Source of the DNA: Cristatella mucedo
Taxonomy: Eukaryota > Bryozoa > Phylactolaemata > Cristatellidae
Direction of reading: 5' to 3'
NCBI GenBank assembly: GCA_009760855.2
Contig: WPIO01000032.1
Span: 2,255,501-2,319,500 of the forward strand
DNA length: 64,000 bases
Shown here in pieces: positions 10,253 to 23,199 of this stretch. Positions within the stretch are counted from its first letter, which is position 1. Each line of letters begins with the position of its first letter. A program made the position numbers and the translations under genes. The notes beneath the pieces were generated by a model that was given only the letters and a program-made list of their open reading frames with translations, was not told where the DNA came from and ran no database searches.

Positions 10253-12302
10253 ATATTAAATAGCAAACCCTGCTTACGTCTTTATTCCTAACACTGTCTC
10301 ATAATTTATCCAATGACATACTTATGAGTTCCAGACGGCACATGTTCTGGGTAGAAGCTCAGCACTATGAGATGATTTTGATAAAACTAAAACCTGAGCC
10401 TTTCTTAACTTGAATTTAGGTTTTGAAAAGACTTCCAGCTGGTGATAAATGTATAGGGTTACTTTAAACTTCATGATACCTTCACGGTCAGTTTGCATTC
10501 GCCGTTTGATGACTCGTTATTGCTTGGACATTTACACTGGGAGAACGTTTGGCTATTTCATGAGCATGCTTCAATAGTTACCAGGACGCGAAACTGTAGC
10601 CCACACTTATAGCATCCACCTGTCTAACGCCGAGTCGTCGGCTGCAGTGCTCTTTGCTTCAGTCTCACTTTACGTACCGTCAGGTTATGTATCCCGGTCC
10701 GTAACTCGGCAAAGTAACTAGGACTGTTTGGGTGTTACAGGTTTACTTTAAACTAACCTCTAATGTAGATCTTAATATATAATATAATATAATATATCTA
10801 AAACATATTATAATTATTAAGGTGTTATTAAGGGTTTCTCGACCTTCATGACTAGAACTGCAGTGTTCCTCGGCTGCGATGAGATAGTTAAAAACCCAAA
10901 GCCAAATATTATATTGTCAGCTATGGTCTATGCGATACTTAATGTCATTTGAAGTAATAAATTAGAGGTCAGAAGTAGAGTTATACTCTAGCGATAAAAT
11001 GTCAGTTGTTCAACGTGCTCGCTGGTCGTCCACGCCTGCATAGCCCACCAGGGCTTTTCAATAGCCCATTCAGGGATATGTGTATGGCCTTCAAGTATTA
11101 CGGTATGGGCGGTCACTCTTAGTTGTAGCTCTACTATGCTAATCTAGGCATGCGAGCACGTTGGCTTTCTCCTAGGCTAGACGGTCCTAGAGGTTTCACT
11201 GCGTATCTCCTTTCCTAAACAAGCTTCGGTGGCTTCCGGTCGATCAACGAATGCAGAGTACATATTTGAAGACTGACCCAAAAAGGCCTGCCACGGTGTC
11301 ACTTCTATGAACCTAGATGAATTGCTGCACCAACTTCAGCCTCCTCGTGCTGTCCGATTCTCAGAGTACAACAAATTAGCTGTTCAGTTCCTTCACAACC
11401 ATAAACATGTGATGTCCAGTTCCTGGACTCCGGAGCTCAGTTTCTCAATTTCTAATACTTTCTTACTTGCAAAGACATCGATCAAACTCTTCGTCGACTT
11501 CTAAAATTGATATCGGTTTGTCCCAAGATGACGAAATAGTAGACCTCGAGATAGCCGATTCCAGATGCGATTCCGCAGTATGGCTGATTAATGAGTGGTG
11601 GTAACGTTGAAGATCTGCCTGAGTACTTGAGCATCTCCCGCTCATTTACGACTAGCTGATCAACTAGCTCAATTTATTCCACCAGGCACTGACGCATATG
11701 GTGCGCCCCATGTAAGGTTTTCAGTAACCTCTCTCAGCGAATGTATCTGCATTGACATACCTAATTGATGATAGTGTACTTTGAGTACTTAGCTGCCTTA
11801 ATCTTCGTCTCACGTACCAGAGCATTTCCCAATAATCTCAGTGTCATCATAGTTTAACCAGCACCATACATCACTGTGGTAATAAGATTGCTATGCTTTA
11901 TAAGGCTTTATACTTTAAGAAACTTTCCTTTCGTGTTCTAAAATTTGATTCCTAGCACTTCAATCGACAAGAGGGTCTGCCAGTATATGCGGACTACCAA
12001 TTCGATTGGAATTCGGGCAGCTTAAAGGGACTGCTACACAGTGCCTAACCATACATCCAATACAGTATGGGATGCTGCCGCCTCATTAAATCATTGATCC
12101 TATCATCAGGCAGCGTGACGGTGCACCAGGACCTCAATCGAGTCCTAGACACTGCATTGGCGAGGGCACCATAGCAAATCTACAAGTAGCAGCCACATCT
12201 ATTGCTATGCGAATATGCAGCAGTCTTTGTCGTCAAGCATGGCTTGGCTACTCCGATTCACTACCATTACCTGGATAAGACCCTTTAATAGTGTGCATAT
12301 AT

Positions 12303-13942
12303 TTGCCGAGATTTTTAATGCTTCTTTGGAAAAAGGGCTTGTACCCAAGTCCTTCAAATTGGCAATCGTTAGACCCATACTTAAAAAGCCGGGCTTAGAT
12401 ACAGAGGTCCTCGCCAACTGTCACCCAGTTTCCCTTCTTCCTTTCTTGTCAAAGATTCTCGAAAAAATTGTTGCTAAGCATCTGATCGGACATACTCAAA
12501 ATAATTAAATATCAGGAGTGTTTCAATCGGGGTTCAAGAGGCAGAACTCCTCTGAAGCCGTTCTCCTCCGTGTTAACAATGACATTCCATGTGGCGACGA
12601 TGTCGGGAATAGCACTGCCTTATCTCTGCTAGATCTATCAGTTGCCGTCAACACCATTGATCACAATGTTCTACTTGAACGATTGAGAACAACGATCGGT
12701 CATGTGGATGAGGCACCGGGGTAGTTTAAATCTTACTTGTCTCATCGTGTTCAATCCGTGTCATGTTGAGGTCAGGTCTAACACATGAGACGGGTCACCT
12801 GTGGAGTCCCTCAAGGGTCCGTCCTCGGTCCATTGCTATTCTCCATTTATACTCAACCTCTGGGAAAAGTTATCAAGGCCCAGGAGTAAAATATCACTTT
12901 TATACTGACGATACTCAGTTATTTGTCATTAAAACCGTCGGAATCTGCTGCAGCAACTGATAAACTGAATTCTTGCCTTGACGATATTCAATCCTAGATG
13001 TCGGAAAATTGAGACTAAATGGCGATAAAACCAAACTGCTGCTCAAAGGACACCCTAAGCGTATGGCTGGGTGAAAACGCTATGCTCTTCTAATAGGTGA
13101 TGCTGTTGTGCCACCATCACCGCGTGCTTGAAAGTAAGGTGTCGTTTTTGACAACAGCCTAAATTTTAAAAGCTTCATTTATAAGACTGCTTCTAAAGCT
13201 AGCCATCACGTCTGATCCCTATCTAAGATTAGGAGCTGTCTTTCACTGTCTTTCACAGTGGCTTGCAAAAAGTTAACTAGCTTCTTGGTTTTGTCGCGAT
13301 TAGAGTAGTGTAATTTCCTTTTGGCCGGGCTACCGAAAAAAGGAACTAGGCCTTTTCAGCTGGCTATGAGTATGACTGCAAGGCTAGTTTTCAAGTCCCA
13401 GAGGTTTGACTACGTGTCTCCTTTGCAAAAAGAGCTATGATGGCTGCCGGCTGATCAATGGATACCGAGCAAAGTTCCTACGTTAACCCACAAGGCTCGC
13501 CATGGCATGACTCTCATACCTTGCTGAACTGCTGCACCAGTTTCAGCCTCATCGGGCTCTCAGGTTCAGTATGGTCAATAAATTAGCTGTTCCATTCCTA
13601 CGCTTAAAGACCGTTGGCAACAGAAGCCTAAGCTCTGCAGGTCGTAGGCTGTAAAACGCCCTTCTACAATTCTTACGCAATGACAACTACGCTCATGTTG
13701 CCGACTATGGCACATCCTTTTCAGCGGTCCTGAGCTGCTTACTACTCAACTGCCCATCTGACTCTGCTATTCTTCCCACTTTCTCTTTGATGCGTGAGAT
13801 GAAGTCTGTTGGCTACCGAATACCTACCGAAAGCCGCTTAGTCTGTGAGTCTGCTATGCAAAACTCTTCTGCATAACACCCACATAGTCTTTGTGGCTTT
13901 GCGGAGTTAAAGAGGGAGACGCATTTCATTATACGGCGGTAT
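12303..13942 (+). mobile_element. 5'-truncated LINE-B inserted in block C
   Basis: Starts within the RT domain (LVPKSFKLAIVRPILKKPG, then SLLPFLSKILEKIVAKHL at about 12330-12480). It continues through LLDLSVAVNTIDHNVLLERL (12630-12690) and a degraded YTDDTQLF (normally YADDTQLY), then the C-terminal region to the family tail (TTTGTGGCTTTGCGGAGTTA near 13890-13910). Frames change and stops occur, so it is inactive. In blocks A and B the flanking sequences (GTGTGCACATTTGC and ATTCTTGAGTCATAATG) are adjacent, which defines the insertion point to within a few bases. Confidence 0.85.
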
Positions 13943-14788
13943 ATTATTGAGTCATGATGTATGCTTAAATGTATTTCCATGAACTGAGTCGTTTAGTCTC
14001 CTCCAAGGACCTTGACTGAGTTTATTACTTACAAGTGCGACCTGACATCTGAACATGTCCGTGAGTTTAGCCTCCCATGACCATAGAGTCAAGTGCATTT
14101 ACTTGCAGTTACATCGACTTCCCAGTTGACTGTGCTCGGCTGATGCTTTTGCTGCGATGAATTCCGTAAATTAAATCACTGAAATCCTTGGCGGTCGCAG
14201 GTTTTGAAACTTTGCCTTCTCGTTATGCTTTTGGCTTTCTCAAAACCACAGGTTCAACAATGGAGATAGCTCTATCCAACCCAAGATTAACACTTTCCAT
14301 TGCCCTGGAGCAATCCGCTGACAACTCCACGACACAGTTATTGGCTTCTTAGATGTATCTCATTTAGGAACAGTGTTTCATAGCAATTCTTGCAATTAAT
14401 TTCTTTTCATGTCTGTAATGGGATTTTCTTAATTAATGCACTCTACTCTCACCTATTGTCGTATTGAAAACTTTTTTCAATTATCTATCACGTTACTACA
14501 GTTTTTATTCAACTTTAAGGTCAAATAACAGTCAGAGTCACCTCATGCGACAAGAACGTTGAGATAATAGTCACAGGTGATTTAAATAAGGAAATCAGTG
14601 CTCGTCTAATTTACTGCACTCGAGTCATCTGACGGTACCTTCAGAAGGAAGTCAACCAAAACCTCTGCTTATCTAAATAGGTAGTCTTATTGTATGGCTC
14701 ATGGAATGAAATCTGCGAAGTACTCACCTATAGTGCATAGAAGAATTAGAGTACATCTACTTTCCTTCCTAACTAGCCGGAGTACACA

Positions 14789-14945
14789 TGACGTCCAAGT
14801 CGTTACCCAGCGGCCACCTCAGCCATTAAAAGAAATACTTCATTTTTTATTCGGCATAAAAAATTTTTGATCGCTAGGCAAGCCTCCAGTATGCCCTGGC
14901 GCTGACTGTTTACATAACCCGAGACACTCTTCAGGCAGGCATTTG
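14789..14945 (+). promoter_or_regulatory. Decayed promoter of pseudogene copy 3
   Basis: The CRE-like TGACGTC is kept (14789-14795), but the TATA box has become TTTACATAA (about 14909-14917). About 35 bases of the proximal region present in copies 1 and 2 are missing. Confidence 0.5.
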
Positions 14946-14989
14946 ACGAGCTATTCAGTTCTCCTCGCTCAATCTTATAGAAATCAGCA

Positions 14990-15360
14990 ATGAAGCTAAC
15001 GCAAGTCGTGATCTTTTAGGCATTGGTAGCGGGTGATTACTTAGGAATCTATCGTTTTTTTGGTAAGCTCATCTGATTTATACATCTTATGTCATTGTGG
15101 CTAGCCCTACCGGCATCGCATGTCTCGTTTCTTCTCTTACTGCCAGCACAGGCGCCGGAGGATGGGGCTTGGGTGAGAACAGCTGGGGAGAGCTTGGTGG
15201 CCACGGCTGGGAAGGAAAGAATAACAACAACTACAATAACAATAACCACGCCACAAATAACAACCATAACCACAATAACAATTCCGGTCGGAATAACAAT
15301 AGCAATAATAATAACAATAAAGGCGAAGAATGGGGCGAAAGGTTGGGCGCCTGGCATTAA
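14990..15360 (+). pseudogene. Peptide gene copy 3, broken
   Basis: The structure matches copies 1 and 2: exon 1 14990-15032, intron 15033-15142, exon 2 15143-15360. Three lesions are visible. Codon 10 in the signal peptide is TAG (15017-15019). The donor is GTGATT instead of GTAAGT. The acceptor AG is lost (CTTACTG where the others have CTTGCAG). Exon 2 is still open and recognisable (GENSWGELGGHGW, broken Asn runs with Tyr, His and Ser, ending GEEWGERLGAWH), so it decayed fairly recently or is used some other way. AATAAA remains at 15442-15447. Confidence 0.85.
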
Positions 15361-15935
15361 ACAGACACTCGTTAGATCTGAATGCACGCATTATACACTT
15401 TTGAAATACGGTTATGCTAGCGTCGCGAGATTATTCATTACAATAAAATACGCAATGGCAAACTGCTGACGTCTTTATTCCCAACAACATCTCGCAACTT
15501 ATCCTATTACATTCCTCAGAGTTCCTGACCGCACGTTTTCCGGATGGAAGCTCAGCACTATGAGATGATTGGGATATAAAACTTGAGCCTTTCTTAACTT
15601 GCATTTAGGTTATGAAGAGACTTGCAGCGGGTGATAATTATATAGGGTTACTTTAAGCTCTATGAGACTTTCACGGTTTGCTTGAATTCACTATTCAATG
15701 ATTGGCCATTGCTTGGACGTTCACAACGAGATAATTTTTGGCTGGTTCATGTGCAGGCTTTGATAAGCACCAAAAGGCGGAATCTGTAGCCCTTATGTTT
15801 AGCATCCGCTTGTCTGTCGCCGAATCGTCGTTGGTATCACTCGTTGCTGCAGTCTCACTTTATGTAAGGTAAAGTAATGTCTCTCAGTCAGTAACTCAGA
15901 AAAGTAACTAAGACTGTGTGGGTGTTACAGATGTT

Positions 15936-17600
15936 GAAGATCAAAAATGCAGGTTTTAAGATGCGTAACGTAGTGAGATGTAGATCTGACAAGTAGGCTG
16001 GACCCAAGGAATTAGTGGACCGTTAACTGAGTGGTAGAATGTTGAAGTCATTGGGCTGCTTGACTGGTATCCAGTGCAGGTCGGTGAGAAGTGGCGTGAT
16101 ACAGACAAGCCTTGCTGCAGAGTTTTGCACCAACTCTGAGCACCTGGATTGCTCTGGTCGGAAGACCAGCAAGTAATGAATTAGAGGTCGAGATGGGACG
16201 TCACAAATACGCGGACTAATTTAGATGTAGTATCCCTATCTGAGCAAACGCAAATTTTCCCAATGTAATGTAGCTGAAAGTAGGAAAACTTGCATGCTGA
16301 GCTGACGTGGTCGTCTAATGAAATGTAAATTTGGAATGAGAAATTTATCTTTCGTGCTGGTTCAACAGAAAATATGCAGGCTGAGCCAATTTTGAGAGTT
16401 ATGTTTTCTTATTTCTAAATCACACTTGGTTTGTCAATAACCAATATGTCTGTTTAATCATAATTCAATGTAATATCGTTAGCTACTATCAATGTGTGGA
16501 TGTCATCAATACATGCCGCAATTGAGTTGAGAGAATTCGATGTGCTGGAGGGCTGAGTGGGATGAAAGCAAAGGTACAACTGAGTGTCATCCGCATAGAA
16601 GTGAAAGCCTTGATTGTGCTTGGCAATCAAAACGGCAAGATGGAGAGTATAACTCATGAAAGGAAGTAGACCAAGCACAGAGCCTTGATTTTCTCCATAC
16701 TTACTTCAATGGGTTCTTCAATTATCCTTGTCCGTTCACGTTATTATTCTGGATTCTCCCAATAAGATATGACCTGAACCAAATCAGTGCTGTACCAGTG
16801 TTGCCCAGGCGAGATGAGATGCGCTTGAGAAAAACTGGGTTATCGATAGTATCAAAAGCTGCCAAAAGATCGAGCGAAACAAACAACTAGACTCTTGTGA
16901 AATCTGCAATCCCAAGTCGTTATACATCCGAAGCAATGCTGACTCTGTGGAGTGATTAGCTTTTAAACTAGACTGAAACTTACCAGCAAATGTCGAAGTT
17001 TCAATATAGGATTTCAGGTGGTATGCCAAGACTTGCTGCAGTGTCTTTGATAGGAATGGTAGAAGGGAGATGTGGCTCATTTTGCTAAGGTTCTCTTAGT
17101 TTAGTGATGCTTTGTTTAGTAATGGCCAGACTGCAGTGTTTTCGAAAGGTGCTGGATAATGACCTGAGGCTAATGACATATTAATGATGTTGTTGTGCAT
17201 GGCAGCAGCAGATCTAGGCATCGTAGGAGCAAGAAAGTGGGAGTTTGGCCTATACGGCTAGTTTTCTTCTTTGACCGAGATATGAAGTTCAAGTTTAGGC
17301 CACGAGTGGCCTAAACTGAAATGTATAAATTGGGTTGCTGTGCGGAATTGGGGGACAGGATTCCAGGGGGATGCTGCCACTCTAGGGGTGGACTCCCTGA
17401 TCTTGTCTATCTTGTTGACAAAGAAGCTAGAGAAGCGATCAGCTAGATCATTACGAGGATTACTAGGTAGGGAACATATGCAATTTGGAGGGTCTTTCAT
17501 GAAGTGCTACGTTCGCAGAGCACATCATGCGACCTTCAAAACGACTCTCACGGTGTTCAGAATCTCGATTTTAGCAATATGATCACCAGCCTTGTATGAG
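15936..17600 (-). mobile_element. LINE-A copy, decayed, endonuclease-linker to C-terminus
   Basis: On the minus strand 17258-17430 gives NDLADRFSSFFVNKIDKIRES, matching the linker of the near-intact LINE. 16784-17080 gives the RT start (SLLPFLSKTLQQVLAYHL), and 16454-16678 carries FHFYADDTQLYLCF. 15936-16160 covers the C-terminal region. There are frame changes throughout. It is joined without its 3' tail to the end of block C. Confidence 0.85.
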
Positions 17601-17869
17601 CTATGCTAAAACACCAGAAAAGGGGAGATAATCTTATTTTCTAAATGCTGGACCTTTTCCTCAATTCCGCGCTCAAAGCGGAAAAAAGGCATACTTATTT
17701 GACCGAACAAAATTACTTTTCTTCCTCAAATTTGGCACCTACAAGCTGGCTTCAATAAGCGTAATAACTTATGACTGAGAACAAAAACAGTTCAAAAAGC
17801 CTTGATAGTTATAGCACTGTCGTAAATCTTCAAATAAACAGACTTCTGTTATAATATTAATTCCTTTAT

Positions 17870-18490
17870 ATACTCCCCTTAGAGAACTGAATTTCTTTCT
17901 AGGCACTTTACAGATAAAGTATAGAAAGCATTACCAAAAGATTGGTGGTAACTTTCCCAAGCATCAGGCCCAGTGTAAGCAGGTACATGCACACAAAGAA
18001 CGAATCGCAAAGACCCACCAAATACAGTGATAAACTTGTGCATTGTAAGCTCCTTTTTAAATGGCGCCATGCCAGGGACGTTGTTACGTGCTTTGGTAGT
18101 GAGTTCCAGGCTTTGGGAGCGTAGGAACTAAAGCATGGTCTCCAGTGGTTTTGGTGATCGTACGAGTTATGGCTAACCGATTTGAGTACGAACAGCGGTT
18201 TGCACGATTCTTCGTCTGGCGGAGAGTAGTTCTGATATGTAGGCTGGAGCCAGAGAATGGAGGAACCTGAAAGTAAGAGACGGAACTTTAAAGTCAATGC
18301 CTGCTTGATAGAGTGTGCGACGCTTACGACTGATAAGCCTAGCTGCAGAATTTTCGCAGATGAGCCTAGCTGCAGAGTTTTTACAGATGAGCCTAGCTGT
18401 AGAGTTCCTACAATGGCATGCTGGGTTTGCAGATTTGTAGTTCAGAATCTTTCAACAGGCTGCCGCAAATTACAGCCGTTTGGCAAGTTA
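17870..18490 (-). mobile_element. Second minus-strand LINE-A-like 3' fragment
   Basis: The minus strand gives SSYAPKAWNSLPKHV, matching the C-terminal SSYAPTAWNSLPT of LINE-A. It is followed towards 17870 by a degraded version of the 3' untranslated region. It is more diverged than the other LINE-A copies, so it may be a sister family. The 17600-17870 stretch between the two LINE pieces holds nothing I recognise. Confidence 0.75.
18334..18413 (+). repeat. Triple 27-bp tandem repeat inside the LINE fragment
   Basis: Three adjoining units each contain GAGCCTAGCTGCAGAGTTT-like sequence (18334-18360, 18361-18387, 18388-18413). The unit derives from the LINE C-terminal coding sequence on the opposite strand. 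Confidence 0.85.
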
Positions 18491-19389
18491 TTTGAAATCT
18501 CTGATTAGCTTTAATAAAGTATTCGTTGACGAGTCGTTAATCCGACGGTTTGTTTGGAGAAGTTTTTGAGCAGCGAAAGAGTAGCCATCTATCCAAAATT
18601 GTTCGTCTAGAAAGGAAACTCCGGCTTGTATCAACATCAATCTCAAATAGCGTGATCCTCATTTTATAAATATCTTGCTGTCTGGTTTCGTTTGACAATC
18701 CTCTACTTGTTTACTTTTTTTGTCTTATCAAGAATGCACCATCCTTTAACACAGAAGGCTGGCCACCTAAAGCTGTTAAGTCTGATTGTTCCGTGGATTG
18801 GCGGGCCATACAAATTGTATGGATGAAGTGCCTGGATTGCATCAGTAATCTTGAAAAATATTGTGTTAAGTTCCACTTACGGTATATGCTTGTTAGTACC
18901 AGAAATTAAAAACACACTTCAGCATAACCTAAGCGTGTGCGGTTTTGCACTAGCGATGTCTGCACAAGCCTATCAGCACGTGGACAATGTGGACACTGTT
19001 ATCTATGCCCCTTCCATCTGACCTAGCAGCTCAGATTTGGAAGCGACTTTGATGAAACCGCAGGCTGAATTAAGTGGATTATAAATTTCGAGAATATTCC
19101 TCAGGGTTCATGAACTCTAAGAAAAAACTGGCTATTTTCTGGGCTTTCATTGGATCGCTCAAAAGCCGATGCCAAGTATTGGATAGTCAATTATGTTCTA
19201 AGCGACACTGGATGTAACAGTTTTGGTAGAAAATCCGAGGCAGGAAGTAGATTTATGCTCTAGCGATGTACTGTCAGTTGTTCAATGCTATGGCGGTTCG
19301 TCAACACCTGCATAGCCTAACATAGTTGTTTAGTTTCCTTTCTAGTCTACGCATATGAAATTCAAGTATTTAGGGATTGGCATTCATAA
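18491..19389. other. No gene seen
   Basis: About 900 bases with stops in all frames. Part of 19150-19340 resembles inter-block sequence found near 7210-7400 and 10900-11100 (for example TAGCGATGTACTGTCAGTTG and CACCTGCATAGCC), so it is probably the worn start of block D. Confidence 0.5.
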
Positions 19390-20020
19390 CGGCAGCTCTA
19401 CTCTGCTACCATATGCTTAACTGCAAGGCCGTGAGTCTTCGTCAAGTGCTTAGATGATCCCGGAGGTTTGACCAAGTGTCTCCTTTTCTGAAGGAACTTC
19501 GATGGCTTTCGGTTGATCAACGGATCCAGAGTGAAGTTCGTAGGCTGACCCAAATGGCTAGCAACTGCTTGGTTCCTCCTTACCTAACTGAACTGCTGCA
19601 CCAGTTTAGGCAACCTCGTGCCTTTGCGTCCTCAATGGACAAAATTTAGCTGTTCCGCTCCTTCACTTAAGGGCCGTTGGTGACATAAGCCTTTGATTTG
19701 TAGATCCTTAATTGTAGAACTCACTTCCACAATTCGTACTCCACGACAGCTACTTTTTTGCTGCCAACTCTTGCACACATTTTTTTCAGCCGTCCTCAGC
19801 TGCTAATCCTAAGATATTAACTACCTTAACTGCCCTCCTGGTCAAGCTTCGCTTCTCACTTTCTCTTTGTTGTGTGACATGCAGTTTTTAGCAACCGAAT
19901 GCATAGCAAAAGCAGCTGCTTAGGCTTTGAGTGGGCAAGAGAAACCTGTACTACATAACATCCACTTAATCTTTGAGGCTTTGTGAAGTTACAGACGTAG
20001 ACAAGATTTAAAAATGCAAG
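19390..20020 (+). mobile_element. LINE-B 3' end (C-terminal domain and tail)
   Basis: Reads as the C-terminal LINE domain (GACCAAGTGTCTCC, then a decayed LLWLSVDQRIQS-like stretch). It continues through the family's 3' region to TTTGAGGCTTTGTGAAGTTA at 19974-19993. It is longer than the version fixed in blocks A-C, which stops short of the tail. Confidence 0.75.
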
Positions 20021-22062
20021 TTCTGGAAAAGTGAGTCAATCTATTTGACAAAATACTGTGACAGCATTAAATTGCATAACCAAAATAATTATATAAGCGT
20101 CGAAACATAATCCGTTAAGCCAGGAAATATAACATAACAATTTTGAACCCAGTTCATCTGATTTAGTCTTTTTTTATTCATTTGAGTAGTTTGTTTTCTA
20201 AGCTTATTCTTCTTTAAGTGTTTTCCTTTGCTTGCTGTTCTGACCTATGTTCTTTTAACTCGCTACTTTTACTCTCTACCCGATGGAATACTAATCCAGC
20301 CTTGAAGCTATTCTCAGCTTATGCCACCAGCCAGCGACATTCGGGTAGCCTCTGTTATTAGCCAAGACGTCGACCAAAGTCTTCTTAGACTTGTATACTT
20401 GTTTTGGTTAATAAAACAAAGACGACCTTGTCGAACCAACAATAGCCGATTGCAGTTGCCATTCAAGAGTAGGGCCGATTCGAGAGCGGTTGTAAAGCCG
20501 AATAAAGCCATGAGTACTTAGGCATCTCCCGCTAGCGTATGACCGTCTAATCAATTTTCAGGAGTTTGGCCTGCACGTACTGACGCTGATGGCGAGCCCC
20601 ATAAACAGCTTTCGGTAACCTCGCTCGGCGAATTTATCTACACCGACTTACCTAATTGAGGGATGTGTACTCATCTTTGCATCGTTAGTTGCTATGTTCT
20701 TCGTCTCGCATACCTGATCATCTCCCAGTCATCTCAGTTTTCCTTGTCGTCTGATTCTAAACAGCACCACGATTCACTCAGGAATGCAGGTGGCTATGCT
20801 TTATGAGGCTTTATATACGAGGGTCTACTTTCTTCTTTCCAAAATGGGATTTTTGGTACTTCAACCGATAACAAGGCCTCGGTTTCTTTGCAGGCTATTG
20901 ATACTGGATGCAGCTTAAAACGGTCCCTTGGTCCCTTCAGAGTCCTTTACCGTACACTGGAGACTGCATGGGATGCTGCAGCTTCATTAAATCGTCGACC
21001 TTCTCACAATCTGGAAACGCGATAGCTCAGCATGACCTCACCCTTGTCCAAGTGACTGCCATTGGCAAGCGAACCCCAGCAAAGCTTCAAGTGGCAGCTA
21101 CCTCTGTGGCCATGCGATTATGCATCAGTCGTTGTCGCCAAGGAAGACTGGGGTCACTCTGATCAATTATCGTCACCTAGATACGGCCTAAATTGTGTGC
21201 TCATCTGCATTATTGAGTCATAATGCCTGGTGGAATGCTTTTAAACGTGCTGTGTTTTTTCCACCTGTCGAAAGACATTGCCTGAGTTTATTACTTCCAT
21301 GTTAGATCTTGCATGTGACATCAGCGACTTTAGCATCTTGGAATCATAGAGTCAGAGACAATAATTGAGTTTGCATCTATTTTTTAGTTGACTGTGCTCG
21401 GTTGATGCTTTCACTTAGTTGAAATTCCGAGAATTAAATCGCTGAAATCTTCGGCGGTAGCAGGGTTTGGATCTTTACCCTCTTGCCGTGCTCTGGGCTT
21501 TTTTAAAATCCCTGGTTTAGCCATAGAACTAGTTCGGTTCGAGCCAATATTTAATCTATACATTTTCGAGAGCTGGCCCATGATAATTTAACGGAACTGC
21601 TGTGAATTTTCAGATCAAGTTCGTTTAGGAACCTTTTTCCAGGAATTCTTGCAACTCGTTTTCACGTCTGCTATAGGAGTTTCTTTATTGATGCACTACA
21701 TTCTCACGTATTGGCTTATTGACAAACTTTATCCTGTATCTGCCACTAAACTACGGTTTTGGTTGAACTGTATGATCAAATAGCAGTCCGAGTCACCTCC
21801 TTCGGCAAAAAGTTAAAAGAATAGGCACCGGTGATTTAAGTTGAAGAATTAGCACTTGTCCGATTTAGTACAACCAAGTTATCAGACAAGACCTTCAAGA
21901 GTAGGTCGACCGAAACTTCTGCTTGGATTAATAGCTAGCCTAATGCATAGCTTATTTGTGTGATTTGAGAACACATTTAGTATTAGAGAGTGCACATGTT
22001 TCTACAAAGTACTCTTATTAGAGAGCGTAACTACTTTCCTTCTTAACTAGTCGGGGTATACA

Positions 22063-22290
22063 TGACATCCAGGTCGTTACCTAGCGTTACCTGTTACCGT
22101 CGTTACCTGAGCCATTAAAGCGTGACTGGGCTACATGGAGCATTGACGAATACAAAAGAATTTAATATTTTGGTCCTGCCTGATTTTTTATTCAGCATAA
22201 AATTACTAGGATCGCTAAGCAGACCTCCATTATACCCGGGCACCGACTGTTTATATAGCCTGAGCCCTTCTTCAGGCAGGCATTCGACGA
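22063..22290 (+). promoter_or_regulatory. Putative promoter of peptide gene copy 4
   Basis: TATA box TTTATATAG at 22250-22258. The CRE-like site is TGACATC at 22063-22069. It is followed by a CGTTACC repeat absent from the other copies. Confidence 0.6.
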
Positions 22291-22330
22291 GCAATTCAGT
22301 TCTCCACACACAACCACGAAGAAATCGGCA

Positions 22331-22686
22331 ATGAAGCTAACGCAAGACATGATCTTGTTGGCGTTGGTTGCTGGTAAGTACGCTGGAATCAATAGGTTTT
22401 GTATTAAGCTAGGCTGATTGATATATCACATTTCGTTGTGGCTAACCCCGTCGGTATCGCATGTTTCGTTTTTTCTCTTGCAGCCAGCACAGCTGCCGGC
22501 GGATGGGGCTCGGGAGAAAACAGCTGGGGAGAGCTTGGTGGACGTGGCTGGGGAGAGAAGAATAATAACAACAACAACAACGGAGCAAATAACAACAATA
22601 ACAACAATAACAATGCCGGTGGAAATAATAATAACAATAACAACAAAGGCGAAGGTTGGGGCGAAAGGTTGAGCGCCTGGCACTAA
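22331..22686 (+). CDS. Secreted Gly/Trp- and Asn-repeat mini-protein, copy 4 (two exons)
   Basis: Exon 1 is 22331-22373, the intron 22374-22483 (110 bases, GTAAGT...GCAG) and exon 2 22484-22686, giving 81 aa. The signal peptide starts MKLTQDMILLALVA; the Asp at residue 6 replaces Val and is unusual just before the hydrophobic core. The head is GGWGSGENSWGELGGRGWGE, the Asn runs are 7, 9 and 7, and the tail is the standard GEGWGERLSAWH. There are no frame or splice lesions. AATAAA lies at 22769-22774. The shorter outer Asn runs and the constant middle run suggest that repeat length is free at the outer runs only. Family and function are not recognised. Confidence 0.85.
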
Positions 22687-22768
22687 ACACAAACTCGTTT
22701 TTTCTAACAGCAGGCACGATTCACTTTTGAAATACGGGTATGCTTGCGGCCGCGAGATTCGTCATTCC

Positions 22769-22774
22769 AATAAA
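22769..22774 (+). promoter_or_regulatory. Poly(A) signal AATAAA of copy 4
   Basis: AATAAA lies 82 bases after the stop, in the same relative position as in copy 1. Confidence 0.7.
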
Positions 22775-23199
22775 ATTATCAATGGCAAACCATGCTTATT
22801 TCTTTATTCCTAACCCCATCTCGTAATTTATACTATTAAATACTCAGAATTCCCGACGGCGCATTTTCCGAATGGAAGCTCAGCAATATGAGATGATTGT
22901 GGTATAAACTTGAGTCTTTCTTAACTTGCATTTAGGTAATGATGAGACTTCAAGCTGGTGATAATTATATAGGGTTACTTTAGGCCCCATGAAACTTTCA
23001 CTGTTTGTTTGCATTCGCCATTCGATCACTAGCCATTACTTGAACATGCACAACGAGACGGCCTTTGGCTGGTTCATGTGCATGCTTTGATAATCGCCAA
23101 GAGGCGGAATCCGCATCCAGTACGTTCATCATCCGCCTGTCTGCCACCGAGTCGTCGGTGGCATCGCCTTTTGCTGCAGTCTCACTTTACATAACTAGC

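Larger units (their letters stand above)
7390..10760 (+). repeat. Paralogous block B (carries peptide gene copy 2)
   Basis: Collinear with block A over its whole length, including the LINE-B C-terminal fragment at its left edge (7390-7735), middle landmarks near 8420-8690, the promoter and the gene. Its 3' flank (10390-10750) lacks the LINE-B found in block A, giving an empty-site reference. An AT-rich stretch follows at 10770-10810. Confidence 0.8.
11100..15935 (+). repeat. Paralogous block C (carries pseudogene copy 3), split by a LINE-B
   Basis: 11100-12302 and 13943-15935 together align with blocks A and B. The left part starts with the LINE-B C-terminal fragment at 11110-11460. It ends abruptly in mid-LINE-A sequence at about 15936. 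Confidence 0.75.
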
